A stretch of 64,000 nucleotides of DNA from DYJB01 sp963777165. Its GTDB lineage: Bacteria > Chloroflexota > Anaerolineae > Anaerolineales > E44-bin32. Each line of letters begins with the position of its first letter. Position 1 is the first letter of the stretch. Positions 17,257 to 25,915 of the stretch are shown one piece after another. The stretch is taken from assembly GCA_963777165.1 (NCBI GenBank), contig CAVZPO010000027.1:221070-285069 (forward strand). The letters are read 5' to 3'. The notes under the pieces are model-generated. The model searched no databases. It saw only the letters and a list, made by a program, of their open reading frames with translations, and was not told where the DNA came from. The position numbers were made by a program, and so were the translations under genes.

Positions 17257-18248
17257 AGATCGTTATTCCCATGGCCGGGTACGGCACACGCCTGCGCCCG
17301 CACACCTGGTCGAAACCCAAGCCGTTGGTGACCGTCGCCGGCAAGCCGGTGCTCGGGCATGTGCTGGACATGTTCACCTCCCTGGCGTCGATCGACGAGG
17401 TGATCTTCATCGTCGGCTACCTGGGCACGCAAGTCCAGGACTACGTCGGGCGTGCCTACCCCGGGCTGAAAGCGCGCTATGTCGAGCAGACGGAGATGTT
17501 GGGCCAATCGCATGCCGTCTGGCTGGCGCGGGAAGGGCTGAGCGGTCCGATGCTCTTGGTATTCGTGGACACCCTGATCGACGCCGACCTGCACGGCCTG
17601 GCGTCCGATCCGGCGGAGGCGATCGCCTGGGTCAAGGCCGTCCCTGACCCGCGCCGGTTCGGCGTCGCCGAACTCGGACCGGACGGACTCGTGCGCCGGC
17701 TGGTCGAGAAACCCCAGGATGTCACCAACAACCTGGCCGTGGTCGGCATGTATTACCTGCGCCAGGCTGAGCGGCTGATCTCGGCCATTGAAACCCAGAT
17801 GGCCAGCGAGCAGGTGCTGCACGGCGAGTTCTTCCTGGCCGACGCCTTGACGATTCTGCTCCAGCAGGGGTTGAAGATGCGCGTGCAGCCGGTGGAGGTC
17901 TGGCACGACTGCGGCAAGCCCGATACGCTGCTTGAGACCAACCGCTACCTGCTCGATCATGGCCGCGACAACTCGGCCATCGCCGCGCAGCGCCCGGGCG
18001 TCGTCGTCATCCCTCCGGTCTTCATCGATCCGACCGCCGTGGTCACGGAAGCGGTGATCGGCCCCCACGTTTCGATCAGCGCCGGCTGCGAGGTGCGGCG
18101 TTCGCTCGTGCAGGACTCGATCATCGATGACGGTTCGCTGATCCTGGATACTGCCCTGGCTGCCTCGCTGATCGGCCGCGAGGCGCGGGTCATCGGGCGC
18201 TACCGATCACTGAACGTCGGCGATTCGTCCGAGATCGGGTTCGCCTAG
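17253..18248 (+). CDS. Sugar-1-phosphate nucleotidyltransferase
   Basis: A 331-residue NTP transferase. Residues 1-240 have the nucleotidyltransferase fold with the signature MAGYGTRLRPHTWSKPKPLV, then a VEKPQD segment and a HGEFFLADA segment. Residues about 250-320 look like hexapeptide-repeat (left-handed helix) turns. It probably activates glucose-1-phosphate or a related sugar with dTTP or UTP for surface polysaccharide synthesis; the exact sugar cannot be read. Coupled to gatA by ATGA overlap. Confidence 0.85.
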   Translation: MKIVIPMAGYGTRLRPHTWSKPKPLVTVAGKPVLGHVLDMFTSLASIDEVIFIVGYLGTQVQDYVGRAYPGLKARYVEQTEMLGQSHAVWLAREGLSGPMLLVFVDTLIDADLHGLASDPAEAIAWVKAVPDPRRFGVAELGPDGLVRRLVEKPQDVTNNLAVVGMYYLRQAERLISAIETQMASEQVLHGEFFLADALTILLQQGLKMRVQPVEVWHDCGKPDTLLETNRYLLDHGRDNSAIAAQRPGVVVIPPVFIDPTAVVTEAVIGPHVSISAGCEVRRSLVQDSIIDDGSLILDTALAASLIGREARVIGRYRSLNVGDSSEIGFA

Positions 18249-18254
18249 TCGCCG

Positions 18255-19070
18255 ATGGCCACCCCGGCACTTGCGTTCACCGAGAGTGGTCCGGGGGATG
18301 CCCCTACGGTCGTCCTGCTGCATGGCGGCGGGGCGGCCGGCTGGACGTGGCGTCCAGCGGTCGAGCACCTGGCGGAGTTCCACTGTCTGGTCCCCGATCT
18401 CCCCGATCACGCCGGCAGTATCTCGTCCGCCGGCCCGTTCAGTATGCCGACAGCAGTCGACGCGGTGATCGATCTGATCCGTCGCCGCGCTCACGCCGGC
18501 CGGGCCCACGTGGCCGGCCTCTCGCTCGGGGCACAAACCATCGTGGCCCTGCTGTCGCAGATGCCAGAAATTGTCGACCGGGCGCTGGTATCTGGAGCGC
18601 TCGTCCACCCGCTTCCTGGAGCCCGATGGCTGTACGGCCTGCTCGAGTTGACGGTGCGGGCCTACATGCCCTTCCGCAACCTCGACGCACTCGTGCGGGC
18701 CAACGCCTGGAGTTACGGGATCCCATCCGCCTATCTCGAAGCGTTCCGGGAGGACACTCGCCGGCTGACCGCCGATTCCTTCCTTCGGATCATGGCCGCG
18801 AATCTGTCGTTCCGGCTTCCCGGGAACCTAGCAACAGTTTCTACACCGACGCTGGTATTAGCCGGCCAGCGCGAGTACGGCGTGATGCGCCGCTCGGCTC
18901 GCGATTTGGCGGCGGCGCTGCCTCGGGGTCAAGGTGCGATCGTTCAAGGCGCCGGTCACAACTGGCCGCTGGAGCGGCCCGATCTGTTTGCCGAGGTGCT
19001 GCGCGCCTGGGTTCGCTCCGCTCCCTTGCCGGGACAGTTGATCGAAATCGACTCGGTCCGGCGAGCCTGA
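18255..19070 (+). CDS. Alpha/beta hydrolase
   Basis: A 271-residue hydrolase with oxyanion-hole segment LLHGGGAAGWTW, nucleophile elbow GLSLGAQ (Ser at about residue 94) and catalytic His in GAGHNWPLE near the C-terminus. The substrate is not predictable. It lies six bases after the nucleotidyltransferase gene in the same operon. Confidence 0.85.
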   Translation: MATPALAFTESGPGDAPTVVLLHGGGAAGWTWRPAVEHLAEFHCLVPDLPDHAGSISSAGPFSMPTAVDAVIDLIRRRAHAGRAHVAGLSLGAQTIVALLSQMPEIVDRALVSGALVHPLPGARWLYGLLELTVRAYMPFRNLDALVRANAWSYGIPSAYLEAFREDTRRLTADSFLRIMAANLSFRLPGNLATVSTPTLVLAGQREYGVMRRSARDLAAALPRGQGAIVQGAGHNWPLERPDLFAEVLRAWVRSAPLPGQLIEIDSVRRA

Positions 19071-19073
19071 CCG

Positions 19074-19289
19074 ATGTCCCCCGAGAAGGTCGAATGCCAT
19101 TCCGGCTATACTTACGGTGAGCGGCCGATCGCCCTGCACTGGCAGGGGGTACGCCTCATCGTTCAGGCGATTGAGGCCCGCTGGCGCATCCCGGGCGGAA
19201 CCTGCTTCCGGGTCCGCACCGAGGACGGCCGAATCTTCGAGCTGTTCTACGGCGAACTATACGACGAGTGGCGGGTCCACCTCCCCTGA
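19074..19289 (+). CDS. DUF6504-like small protein
   Basis: A 71-residue basic/aromatic protein. The pattern ERPIALHWQG followed by FRVRTEDGRIFELFY matches small uncharacterised proteins that occur near DNA-repair genes in other bacteria; that family assignment is from memory. It sits three bases after the hydrolase stop and its end is 35 bases before the aminotransferase start, so it is part of the operon. Confidence 0.6.
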   Translation: MSPEKVECHSGYTYGERPIALHWQGVRLIVQAIEARWRIPGGTCFRVRTEDGRIFELFYGELYDEWRVHLP

Positions 19290-19324
19290 TCTCCTGGGCG
19301 GCGGGCCCTCAGGAGCACGCCAGG

Positions 19325-20485
19325 ATGCGCGACTTCGTTGCCCGCCGGATTGCCGACATTCCGCCGTCCGGAATCCGACGCTTCTTCGACATCGCCGCCA
19401 CGATGCAGGATGTGATCTCCCTCGGCATCGGCGAGCCTGACTTCACCACCCCCGGCCCGATCCTGAACGCCGGCATCCTCTCGCTGCAGGACGGCCAGAC
19501 GCACTACACCTCCAACTCCGGCATCCTCGAGCTGCGGCAGGCGATCGCCGATCAGATCCAGGGACTGTACGGCGTGGCGTACGAAGCCCGCAGCGAGATC
19601 CTGGTCACGGTCGGCGTATCGGAGGCGTTGTATCTGGCGCTGGTGGCGACGCTCGATCCAGGCGACGAGGTCATCGTCCCCACGCCGTGTTTTGTCGCCT
19701 ATCAGCCGGAGATCCTCCTGGCCGGCGGCACTCCCGTGCCGCTGCCGACGACCGTCGAGGACGCTTTCCAGGTGGCCGCCTCCGCCGTCGAGGCGCTGAT
19801 CACGCCGCGCACCAAGGCGCTGCTGCTCGGCTATCCCAATAACCCGACCGGTGCCGTCATGTCGCGCGAGCGGCTGGTGGAGCTGGCGCGCGTGGCCGAG
19901 GCCCACGATCTGCTGGTGATCTCGGACGAGATCTATGACCGGCTGGTGTATGGCGGGCACGAGCACGTGTGCTTCGCAGGCCTGCCGGGGATGCGCGAGC
20001 GAACGATCACCCTGGGCGGGTTCTCCAAGGCCTATGCCATGACCGGCTGGCGCATCGGGTATGCCGCCGCCCCGGCGCCGATGCTCTCCGAAATGCGCAA
20101 GGTGCATCAGTACACGATCATGTCCGCCCCAACGACGGCTCAGATCGCGGCGCTGGAGGCGATCCGAAGCGGCGAACCGCACGTGCAGGCCATGGTCGAG
20201 GAGTATGACCGGCGGCGCCGGTTGATCGTCGGCGGCTTGAACGACCTGGGCCTTCCGACCTTCGAGCCCAAAGGCGCTTTCTACGCGTACCCGTCGATCG
20301 CGGCCACCGGATTGACCGACGAGGCGTTCGCCGAAGCGCTTCTCACCGAGGAACGTGTGGCGGTCGTCCCGGGCAACGCGTTCGGCGGGGACGCCAGCTT
20401 CGTCCGCTGTTCCTATGCCACGGCCTATGAGAAGATCGAAGAAGCCCTGGAGCGTATTCAGAGGTTCATGCGCCGACACGGGTGA
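19325..20485 (+). CDS. PLP-dependent class I/II aminotransferase
   Basis: A 386-residue aminotransferase of the aspartate aminotransferase fold. It has SLGIGEPDF near the N-terminus, YPNNPTGAVM, the SDEIYDRLVY segment with the cofactor-binding Asp and Tyr, the PLP Lys in LGGFSKAYAMTGWRIGY and a C-terminal RCSYA with the carboxylate-binding Arg. The ATG follows AGGAG at a good distance; a longer reading begins at 19268 inside the previous gene. It probably uses glutamate as amino donor; the keto-acid partner is not fixed by the sequence. Confidence 0.9.
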   Translation: MRDFVARRIADIPPSGIRRFFDIAATMQDVISLGIGEPDFTTPGPILNAGILSLQDGQTHYTSNSGILELRQAIADQIQGLYGVAYEARSEILVTVGVSEALYLALVATLDPGDEVIVPTPCFVAYQPEILLAGGTPVPLPTTVEDAFQVAASAVEALITPRTKALLLGYPNNPTGAVMSRERLVELARVAEAHDLLVISDEIYDRLVYGGHEHVCFAGLPGMRERTITLGGFSKAYAMTGWRIGYAAAPAPMLSEMRKVHQYTIMSAPTTAQIAALEAIRSGEPHVQAMVEEYDRRRRLIVGGLNDLGLPTFEPKGAFYAYPSIAATGLTDEAFAEALLTEERVAVVPGNAFGGDASFVRCSYATAYEKIEEALERIQRFMRRHG

Positions 20486-20621
20486 GCGCCTGGGGGGAAC
20501 ACGCGGCCGCGCGAAGCGCCTGATCCTCGGCCCTGCGCTCGACCCGGGCTCGCACCTCTCGTCCCCGGGTAGAATGAGCCCGCTCAAGCGCTCAGTCGAT
20601 TCGAAGCTCGTGGAGGGGAAG

Positions 20622-21191
20622 ATGACGCGACGGTCGTTCGCTAAGGGTGTGGCGATCACGATTCTCGCCCTGACGGCGCTCAGTTGTTCGCTGCTTGGAC
20701 GGGTGGTGGATGATGCCACGGGCGGTGCGGCGTCCACGCTCGAGGCGCTGCAATCCGAGATGGAATCCAAGTTGGCCACGCTGCCGGCTGAGCTGCCCTC
20801 CGAACTGCCCCAGGCGACCGACGATGGGCCTCCGATCCTGGACCTCGGATCGGCGATCCTCGGTCAACTGTCCTACCCGTCCGAGGGCATCCCGCCCCTC
20901 AAGGTCGTCGCGTTTGACATGATCACGCAGGCGCCGGTCGCCAGCGTCGAGACCGAAGCCGGGCAGTCCTCCTACAGCCTCTCCGTCCCCGACGGCATCT
21001 ACTACGTCGTCGCCTACACTCTGGACGGACAGCTTGCCGGAGGCTACACGAATGCGGTCCTCTGCGGGCTGAGCGTCGAATGCACCGATCACTCGCTCCT
21101 GCCGGTGCCGGCGGCGAATGGAACTGCCACGGACGGGATTGATCCGGCGGACTGGTACGCGCCGGCTGGGTCGTTCCCTCCCGCTCCCTAA
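20622..21191 (+). CDS. Predicted lipoprotein of unknown function
   Basis: A 189-residue protein. The ATG follows GAGGGGAAG and begins MTRRSFAKGVAITILALTAL with a lipobox Cys soon after (ALSC), so it should be anchored outside the membrane. A TAGAAT box at about 20571 may be its promoter. The mature part has a beta-rich domain (LKVVAFDMITQAPVASVET to GIYYVVAYTLDG) that resembles prealbumin or carboxypeptidase-regulatory-like modules. No catalytic residues are evident. Confidence 0.65.
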   Translation: MTRRSFAKGVAITILALTALSCSLLGRVVDDATGGAASTLEALQSEMESKLATLPAELPSELPQATDDGPPILDLGSAILGQLSYPSEGIPPLKVVAFDMITQAPVASVETEAGQSSYSLSVPDGIYYVVAYTLDGQLAGGYTNAVLCGLSVECTDHSLLPVPAANGTATDGIDPADWYAPAGSFPPAP

Positions 21192-21214
21192 AGGTTGTGC
21201 GCCGGGGGGTGCAC

Positions 21215-22711
21215 GTGACGTCGACGGACGGCAACCACATGGCCTCTGGATCGGAGTTCGAGCCGGTCATCGGCCTCGAGGTGCACGCCGAACTGCAGAC
21301 GCAGTCGAAGATGTTCTGCGCCTGCCCGGTCGTCGATTCGGCTTCGGCCGCTCCGAATTCGGCTTCATGCGAGATCTGCACCGGAATGCCCGGCACGTTG
21401 CCGGCTATCAACGGCCGCGCCGTCGAATACGCCCTGCGTGTCGCCTTGGCACTCCACGCCACCCCGGCGGAGCACAGCTCCTTCGCCCGCAAGAACTACT
21501 TCTATCCGGATCTGCCCAAGGGCTACCAGATCTCTCAATACGAACTGCCCCTGGCCGAAGGCGGCTGGCTGGAGATCGAGCTCCCCGGAGGGGAGCGCCG
21601 TGTGCGCATCCGCCGCGTCCACCTCGAGGAGGACACGGGCAAGCTGTTCCACCGCCAGGGGTACTCGCTCATCGACTACAACCGTTCGGGTGTGGCATTG
21701 CTCGAGATCGTCTCCGAGCCCGACCTGCACTCCCTCGAGGAGGTCAAGGCCTATGCCACCGAACTGCGCTCGGTCCTGCGCACGCTGGGCGTGAACAGCG
21801 GCGACATGGAGAAGGGCGTGATTCGATTCGAGGCCAATATTTCGCTTCGCCCAGCCGGCGCCTCGGGCCTCGGGACGCGCACCGAGATCAAGAACCTGAA
21901 CTCATTCCGCTCGATGCTCCGGGCGGTGGCATTCGAGATGAGCCGCCAGGCCGGATTGCTGCGCACCGGTCGCCCGGTGCAGCAGGAGACTCTTGGCTGG
22001 AACGAAGCGGCTGGCGAGACGTTCTCACAGCGCGACAAGGAGGAGGCGCACGACTATCGCTATTTCGCCGAGCCGGACCTTCCCCCGCTGCGCATCGAGC
22101 CATCCCTGGTCGAGAGCGTCCGGGCGTCCTTGCCCGAGTTGCCCTCCGAGCGACGGTCCCGATGGCAACGGGAGTATGGGCTGACCCCAACGGCGGCCGC
22201 CGTCCTCGGCGCCGAACCGGCCGAGGCAGCCTTCTTCGATGCCACCGTACGGTCAGCGCCGCTGGCCTCTCCGCAGCATCTCGCTCACTGGATGGCCGGC
22301 GAGCTGTACGGCCTGTTGCACGCCTCCGGGCTGAGCATTGAGGCTTGCCCCGTTACCCCACCCGCGTTGGCTGCGCTGGTCACGCTGGTGGATTCCGGAA
22401 CGGTGACGGTCGCCAGCGGGAAGGCTGTCCTGGCCGAGATGTTCGCTACGGGCGATTCGGCGGCCGCGGTCGTCGAACGCCGCGGGGTGCAGATCGTCGA
22501 TGATGCCGACCAAGTCGCTCGGCTCGTCCGGCAGGTTCTTGACTCGCACCCCGAGCAGCTGTCTCAATATCTAGCCGGCAAAGCCTCGATCGGACAGTGG
22601 TTCTTTGGGCAGGTGATGCGCCTGGCCGGCGGCCAGGCCAATCCCGCCCGGGTGCAGCGGGCCTTGCAGGATGCCCTGCGGTCGGCGGAGAACCATCACG
22701 CTGGTTTGTGA
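21215..22711 (+). CDS. gatB: Asp-tRNA(Asn)/Glu-tRNA(Gln) amidotransferase subunit GatB
   Basis: The 498-residue tRNA-binding and kinase-like subunit of GatCAB. It carries VIGLEVHAELQTQSKMFC, the zinc site cysteines (CACP, CEIC), YPDLPKGYQISQYE, RSGVALLEIVSEPDL and the C-terminal YqeY-like tail. The start is uncertain: GTG 21215 after GGGGGGT is preferred, with GTG 21197 and ATG 21239 as alternatives. It is separated from gatCA by five other genes on the same strand. Confidence 0.93.
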   Translation: MTSTDGNHMASGSEFEPVIGLEVHAELQTQSKMFCACPVVDSASAAPNSASCEICTGMPGTLPAINGRAVEYALRVALALHATPAEHSSFARKNYFYPDLPKGYQISQYELPLAEGGWLEIELPGGERRVRIRRVHLEEDTGKLFHRQGYSLIDYNRSGVALLEIVSEPDLHSLEEVKAYATELRSVLRTLGVNSGDMEKGVIRFEANISLRPAGASGLGTRTEIKNLNSFRSMLRAVAFEMSRQAGLLRTGRPVQQETLGWNEAAGETFSQRDKEEAHDYRYFAEPDLPPLRIEPSLVESVRASLPELPSERRSRWQREYGLTPTAAAVLGAEPAEAAFFDATVRSAPLASPQHLAHWMAGELYGLLHASGLSIEACPVTPPALAALVTLVDSGTVTVASGKAVLAEMFATGDSAAAVVERRGVQIVDDADQVARLVRQVLDSHPEQLSQYLAGKASIGQWFFGQVMRLAGGQANPARVQRALQDALRSAENHHAGL

Positions 22712-22721
22712 GAGACGTAAC

Positions 22722-22751
22722 TTGACCCTGCCTGAACCGGAGCGGTACAGT
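22722..22751 (+). promoter_or_regulatory. Sigma70-type promoter of the glutamate dehydrogenase gene
   Basis: TTGACC (22722-22727) and TACAGT (22746-22751) separated by 18 bases, in the short gap after gatB. The leader would be about 110 bases. Confidence 0.55.
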
Positions 22752-22869
22752 CCAATCAGAAGCCCGCTTGTCCGCCGGCGGCACACGCTGGCGGGGCATT
22801 GCGCTCTCGAGTTGAGACCTTTCGGTGCTCTTTGACGGAGAGCCCAAGCATCCAAGGAGGAAGCTGACT

Positions 22870-24144
22870 GTGAACGCTTTTGAGATGGCCCAGGCCCAGT
22901 TCGACGCCGTGGCCGCCAAGATGAAGCTCGGCAAAGCCGAGAGCGAGCTGATGCGCTGGCCCATGCGCGAGTTCAAGTTCTCGATCCCGGTGCGTATGGA
23001 TGATGGCAGCCTGCGCGTCTTCACCGGATTCCGCATCCAGCACAACGACGCGCGCGGCCCCAACAAGGGCGGTATTCGCTTTGCGGCCGATGAGACGATG
23101 GACACCGTGCGCGCCCTGGGGATGTGGATGACCTGGAAGTGCGCCGTGGCGGATATCCCGCTGGGTGGCGGCAAGGGCGGCGTGATTGTCGACCCGTCGA
23201 CGCTGAGCGTGGGTGAGAAGGAACGCCTGTGCCGCGGTTGGATGCAGGTGATGTGGAGGAACCTCGGGCCGCGCCAGGACGTCCCGGCGCCCGACGTCGG
23301 CACCACCCCGCAGATGATGGCCTGGATGATGGACGAGTACTCCAAGCTCGTCGGCCATTACACACCCGGCATGATCACCGGCAAGCCGCTGGGCGCCGGC
23401 GGATCGCTCGGCCGCACCGAGGCCACCGGCTACGGTGTCACCTACACCATCCGCGAGGCGATGAAGCACCTGAAGATGGATCCTAAGGTCTGCACGGCCT
23501 CGATCCAGGGCTTCGGCAACGTTTCGCAATATGCCACCATCGGTTTCACCGAGATTCTGGGCGGCAAGGTCCTGTGCGTCTCGTGCTGGGATCTGAAGGA
23601 CAAGAAGGCCTATACCTATTCCAAGAAGGACGGCGTCGACGGCCGGTTCCTGCTCTCGATCGTCGATCAGTACGGCTCGATCGACAAGGAGGCCGCCAAG
23701 AAGGCGGGCTACGAGATCGAGGACGCCGAGGCCTGGCTGTCCAAGGATGTCGACGTGTTGATCCCGGCTGCCAAGGAAGGCCAGATTACGGGCGAGAACG
23801 TCGGCAAGATCGGCAAGAAGGTCAAGATCATCGCCGAAGGCGCTAATGGGCCGGTCACCATTGAGGCCGACAAAGAGATCCAGAAGCGCGGCATCCTGGA
23901 TATCCCCGACTTCCTGTGCAACTCCGGCGGCGTGACCGTGTCCTACTTTGAGTCGGTTCAGAACGACATGAACTTCTACTGGTCAACCGACGAGGTCCTC
24001 AAGCGGCTGGATGAGAAGATCAGTACCGCCTTCCACGCCGTGCTGGATACCTCCCTCAAGCAGAACGTCTATATGCGCGACGCTGCTTACCTGGTCGCCA
24101 TCGAACGTGTCGTTAAGGCGATGCAGTTCCGCGGCTGGATCTAG
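22870..24144 (+). CDS. Glutamate dehydrogenase (Glu/Leu/Phe/Val dehydrogenase family)
   Basis: A 424-residue enzyme that interconverts glutamate and 2-oxoglutarate with ammonia. It has the substrate segment NKGGIRF, the catalytic Lys in MTWKCAVADIPLGGGKGG and a nucleotide-binding domain beginning IQGFGNVSQY. GTG start after AAGGAGG. Codon use is unusually rich in AAG/GAG with few rare codons, which suggests strong expression. A terminator follows. Confidence 0.93.
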   Translation: MNAFEMAQAQFDAVAAKMKLGKAESELMRWPMREFKFSIPVRMDDGSLRVFTGFRIQHNDARGPNKGGIRFAADETMDTVRALGMWMTWKCAVADIPLGGGKGGVIVDPSTLSVGEKERLCRGWMQVMWRNLGPRQDVPAPDVGTTPQMMAWMMDEYSKLVGHYTPGMITGKPLGAGGSLGRTEATGYGVTYTIREAMKHLKMDPKVCTASIQGFGNVSQYATIGFTEILGGKVLCVSCWDLKDKKAYTYSKKDGVDGRFLLSIVDQYGSIDKEAAKKAGYEIEDAEAWLSKDVDVLIPAAKEGQITGENVGKIGKKVKIIAEGANGPVTIEADKEIQKRGILDIPDFLCNSGGVTVSYFESVQNDMNFYWSTDEVLKRLDEKISTAFHAVLDTSLKQNVYMRDAAYLVAIERVVKAMQFRGWI

Positions 24145-24171
24145 GCCGGCGGCTCCTCCGAACCAGATCTT

Positions 24172-24208
24172 CCGACCGGGGGGCCAACTGCTCCCCGGTC
24201 GGGTCTTT
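24172..24208 (+). terminator. Intrinsic terminator of the glutamate dehydrogenase gene
   Basis: Stem CCGACCGGGG / CCCCGGTCGG around an 11-base loop, then GTCTTTAA. Confidence 0.85.
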
Positions 24209-24639
24209 AAGTCCTATCTGATCTCCTCTCCCTTTCATCAGTTAGTGAATCTCGTAGTCGTCGTAGGGGCTGTGGATGTGTGGAGGATCTTGAGGAATGG
24301 ATCCAAGAACCGAAGATGCAGCCTCCACGCATTGCGCACCGTCAGCAGTGGTGCACTCACCGACTCCGTCTGTGAACAGGGACTCGGGGGACAGCATGTG
24401 AACGGCGAGCATCCTGAACGACCCAGGCCAACAAGTACCCCACATGCAAGCGACCTCGCCATTCCGATGGCACAGATGCCGTCAACCGAACCAGCGTCCG
24501 GTTCAGACAATCCTGGGTTCTCCCCAAAGGAGGGCGTTTCTCCACAGAAAGAGGCCAGTTATCCACAGACGAGGACGTCTGGCGGCCCGGCGTCAGCTCG
24601 GATTCAGGCAAGCAACGGCCGCTGGGCTACAATGGCGTC
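24209..24639 (+). other. 430-base non-coding region with DnaA-box-like sites
   Basis: No ORF here has a convincing start and composition, and base composition is less GC-rich than its neighbours. A perfect TTATCCACA lies at 24559-24567, TTCTCCACA (one mismatch) at 24538-24546, exactly 21 bases upstream in the same orientation, and TGTGGATGT (inverse orientation, two mismatches) at 24271-24279. The GTPase promoter TACAAT (24628-24633) is at the right end. Confidence 0.45.
24628..24633 (+). promoter_or_regulatory. -10 box of the GTPase gene
   Basis: TACAAT six bases before the ATG at 24640, which places the start codon at the expected transcription start. The match at -35 is poor (TTCAGG, 19 bases upstream). 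Confidence 0.45.
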
Positions 24640-25884
24640 ATGACGGAACGAAATACGCTCTCAGAGTTTGTTGGACGCCAGGCGGATGAGATTCGCCGTG
24701 CCTGGACCTCTCTTCCCTCAAGCAGCCAGTCGGACCTGGGTAGGGCGCTCGGCCTGCTGCCGACCGACATGAAGCGCTGGCGCGGTCTGATCGGCGAGGC
24801 GATCGAGCACTTGCGCGCCGCCGCGGGTGACAAGCACCGGGTGGTCATTGTCGGCCCGGCGAACAGCGGGAAGTCGACGTTGTACAACACGCTGATCCGC
24901 TCCGGGAGGGACCGCGCCGAAGTGAGCGCCTTGCCGGGGACGACGCGCCAGGCGCAGGCGGCCGACGCAGGGTTGTTCTCGATCGTGGACACACCGGGCG
25001 CCGATACCCCGGGGAGCGTCGGCGAGCAAGAGCGCGGGCGGGCGCTGGCGGCGGCGGGAGGCGGGGACCTGCTGCTCGTGCTGTTCGATGCCGAACACGG
25101 AATCCGCCCCCCGGAACAGGCATTGTTCAACGATCTGGCAGGACTGGGCAGGCCCATGGTTGTGGCGCTGAACAAGATCGACCTGGTAGGGCGGGAGCGG
25201 GCAGCGGTCCTCGGGCGCGCGGCTGCGGCGCTGGGAGTCGAAGTCTCACAACTGATCCCGGTCAGCGCCAAACAGGGGCAGGGCATCGACCGGCTCCTGG
25301 TGGCCGTGGCGAAATCCGAGCCGGGCATCGTCGCCGCGTTGGGTGCGGCGCTGCCGGCCTATCGGGGAAAACTGTCCCAGGCGGTCGTGGCCCGGGCGGC
25401 CTCGACGGCTGGAGCGATTGCGCTGACGCCGCTGCCCTTCGCCAGCTTCCTGCCCCTGGTCGTGGTCCAGAGCGCCATGGTGATGAGCATCGCCCGGATC
25501 TACGCGTACCGGATGACGCTGAGCCGGGCCCGCGAGCTGGTGGCGACCTTCGGCATTGGGCTGTTGGCGCGCAGCCTGTTCTACGAGCTAACCAAGTTCG
25601 GAGGCCCTCCGGGTTGGCTGGTGGCAGCGGCGGTAGCGGGCGGAACGACCGTGGCGATGGGCCGGGCGGCAGCTGTCTGGTTCGAGCGCGGCGAGAAACT
25701 CTCGGGGGACGCGCTGCGACATCTGTCGCAATCGACCACCGAGGGACTGATGGGGCGGCTTGGCCGGCGCGGCCGACGGGCGCCCAGCCGCATGGTGTTG
25801 CAGGATGACGTCCGTCAGGCGCTGGCCGAGATGGAGCCCGGAGCGGGGGCGCCGGACTTGGCGATCGACGGCACGGAATCCTGA
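24640..25884 (+). CDS. Membrane-associated GTPase (Era/YcjX-like with DUF697-type tail)
   Basis: A 414-residue protein. The GTPase domain spans about 60-220, with G1 GPANSGKST, G3 DTPG and G4 NKID. The C-terminal part has two or three hydrophobic segments (PFASFLPLVVVQSAMVM; LVAAAVAGGTTVAMG) like DUF697 GTPases that sit on the inner membrane. The function is unknown. Its start lies just after a TACAAT box with no ribosome site, so the message is probably leaderless. DnaA-box-like sites lie 70-370 bases upstream. Confidence 0.82.
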   Translation: MTERNTLSEFVGRQADEIRRAWTSLPSSSQSDLGRALGLLPTDMKRWRGLIGEAIEHLRAAAGDKHRVVIVGPANSGKSTLYNTLIRSGRDRAEVSALPGTTRQAQAADAGLFSIVDTPGADTPGSVGEQERGRALAAAGGGDLLLVLFDAEHGIRPPEQALFNDLAGLGRPMVVALNKIDLVGRERAAVLGRAAAALGVEVSQLIPVSAKQGQGIDRLLVAVAKSEPGIVAALGAALPAYRGKLSQAVVARAASTAGAIALTPLPFASFLPLVVVQSAMVMSIARIYAYRMTLSRARELVATFGIGLLARSLFYELTKFGGPPGWLVAAAVAGGTTVAMGRAAAVWFERGEKLSGDALRHLSQSTTEGLMGRLGRRGRRAPSRMVLQDDVRQALAEMEPGAGAPDLAIDGTES

Positions 25885-25915
25885 GACGACCTGGCCGGGC
25901 CTAGAGGAAAGTGCG

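Noticed and set aside
19247..20779. 510-residue minus-strand open frame opposite the aminotransferase gene
   Set aside because: No recognisable domain; the plus strand encodes a clear PLP enzyme.
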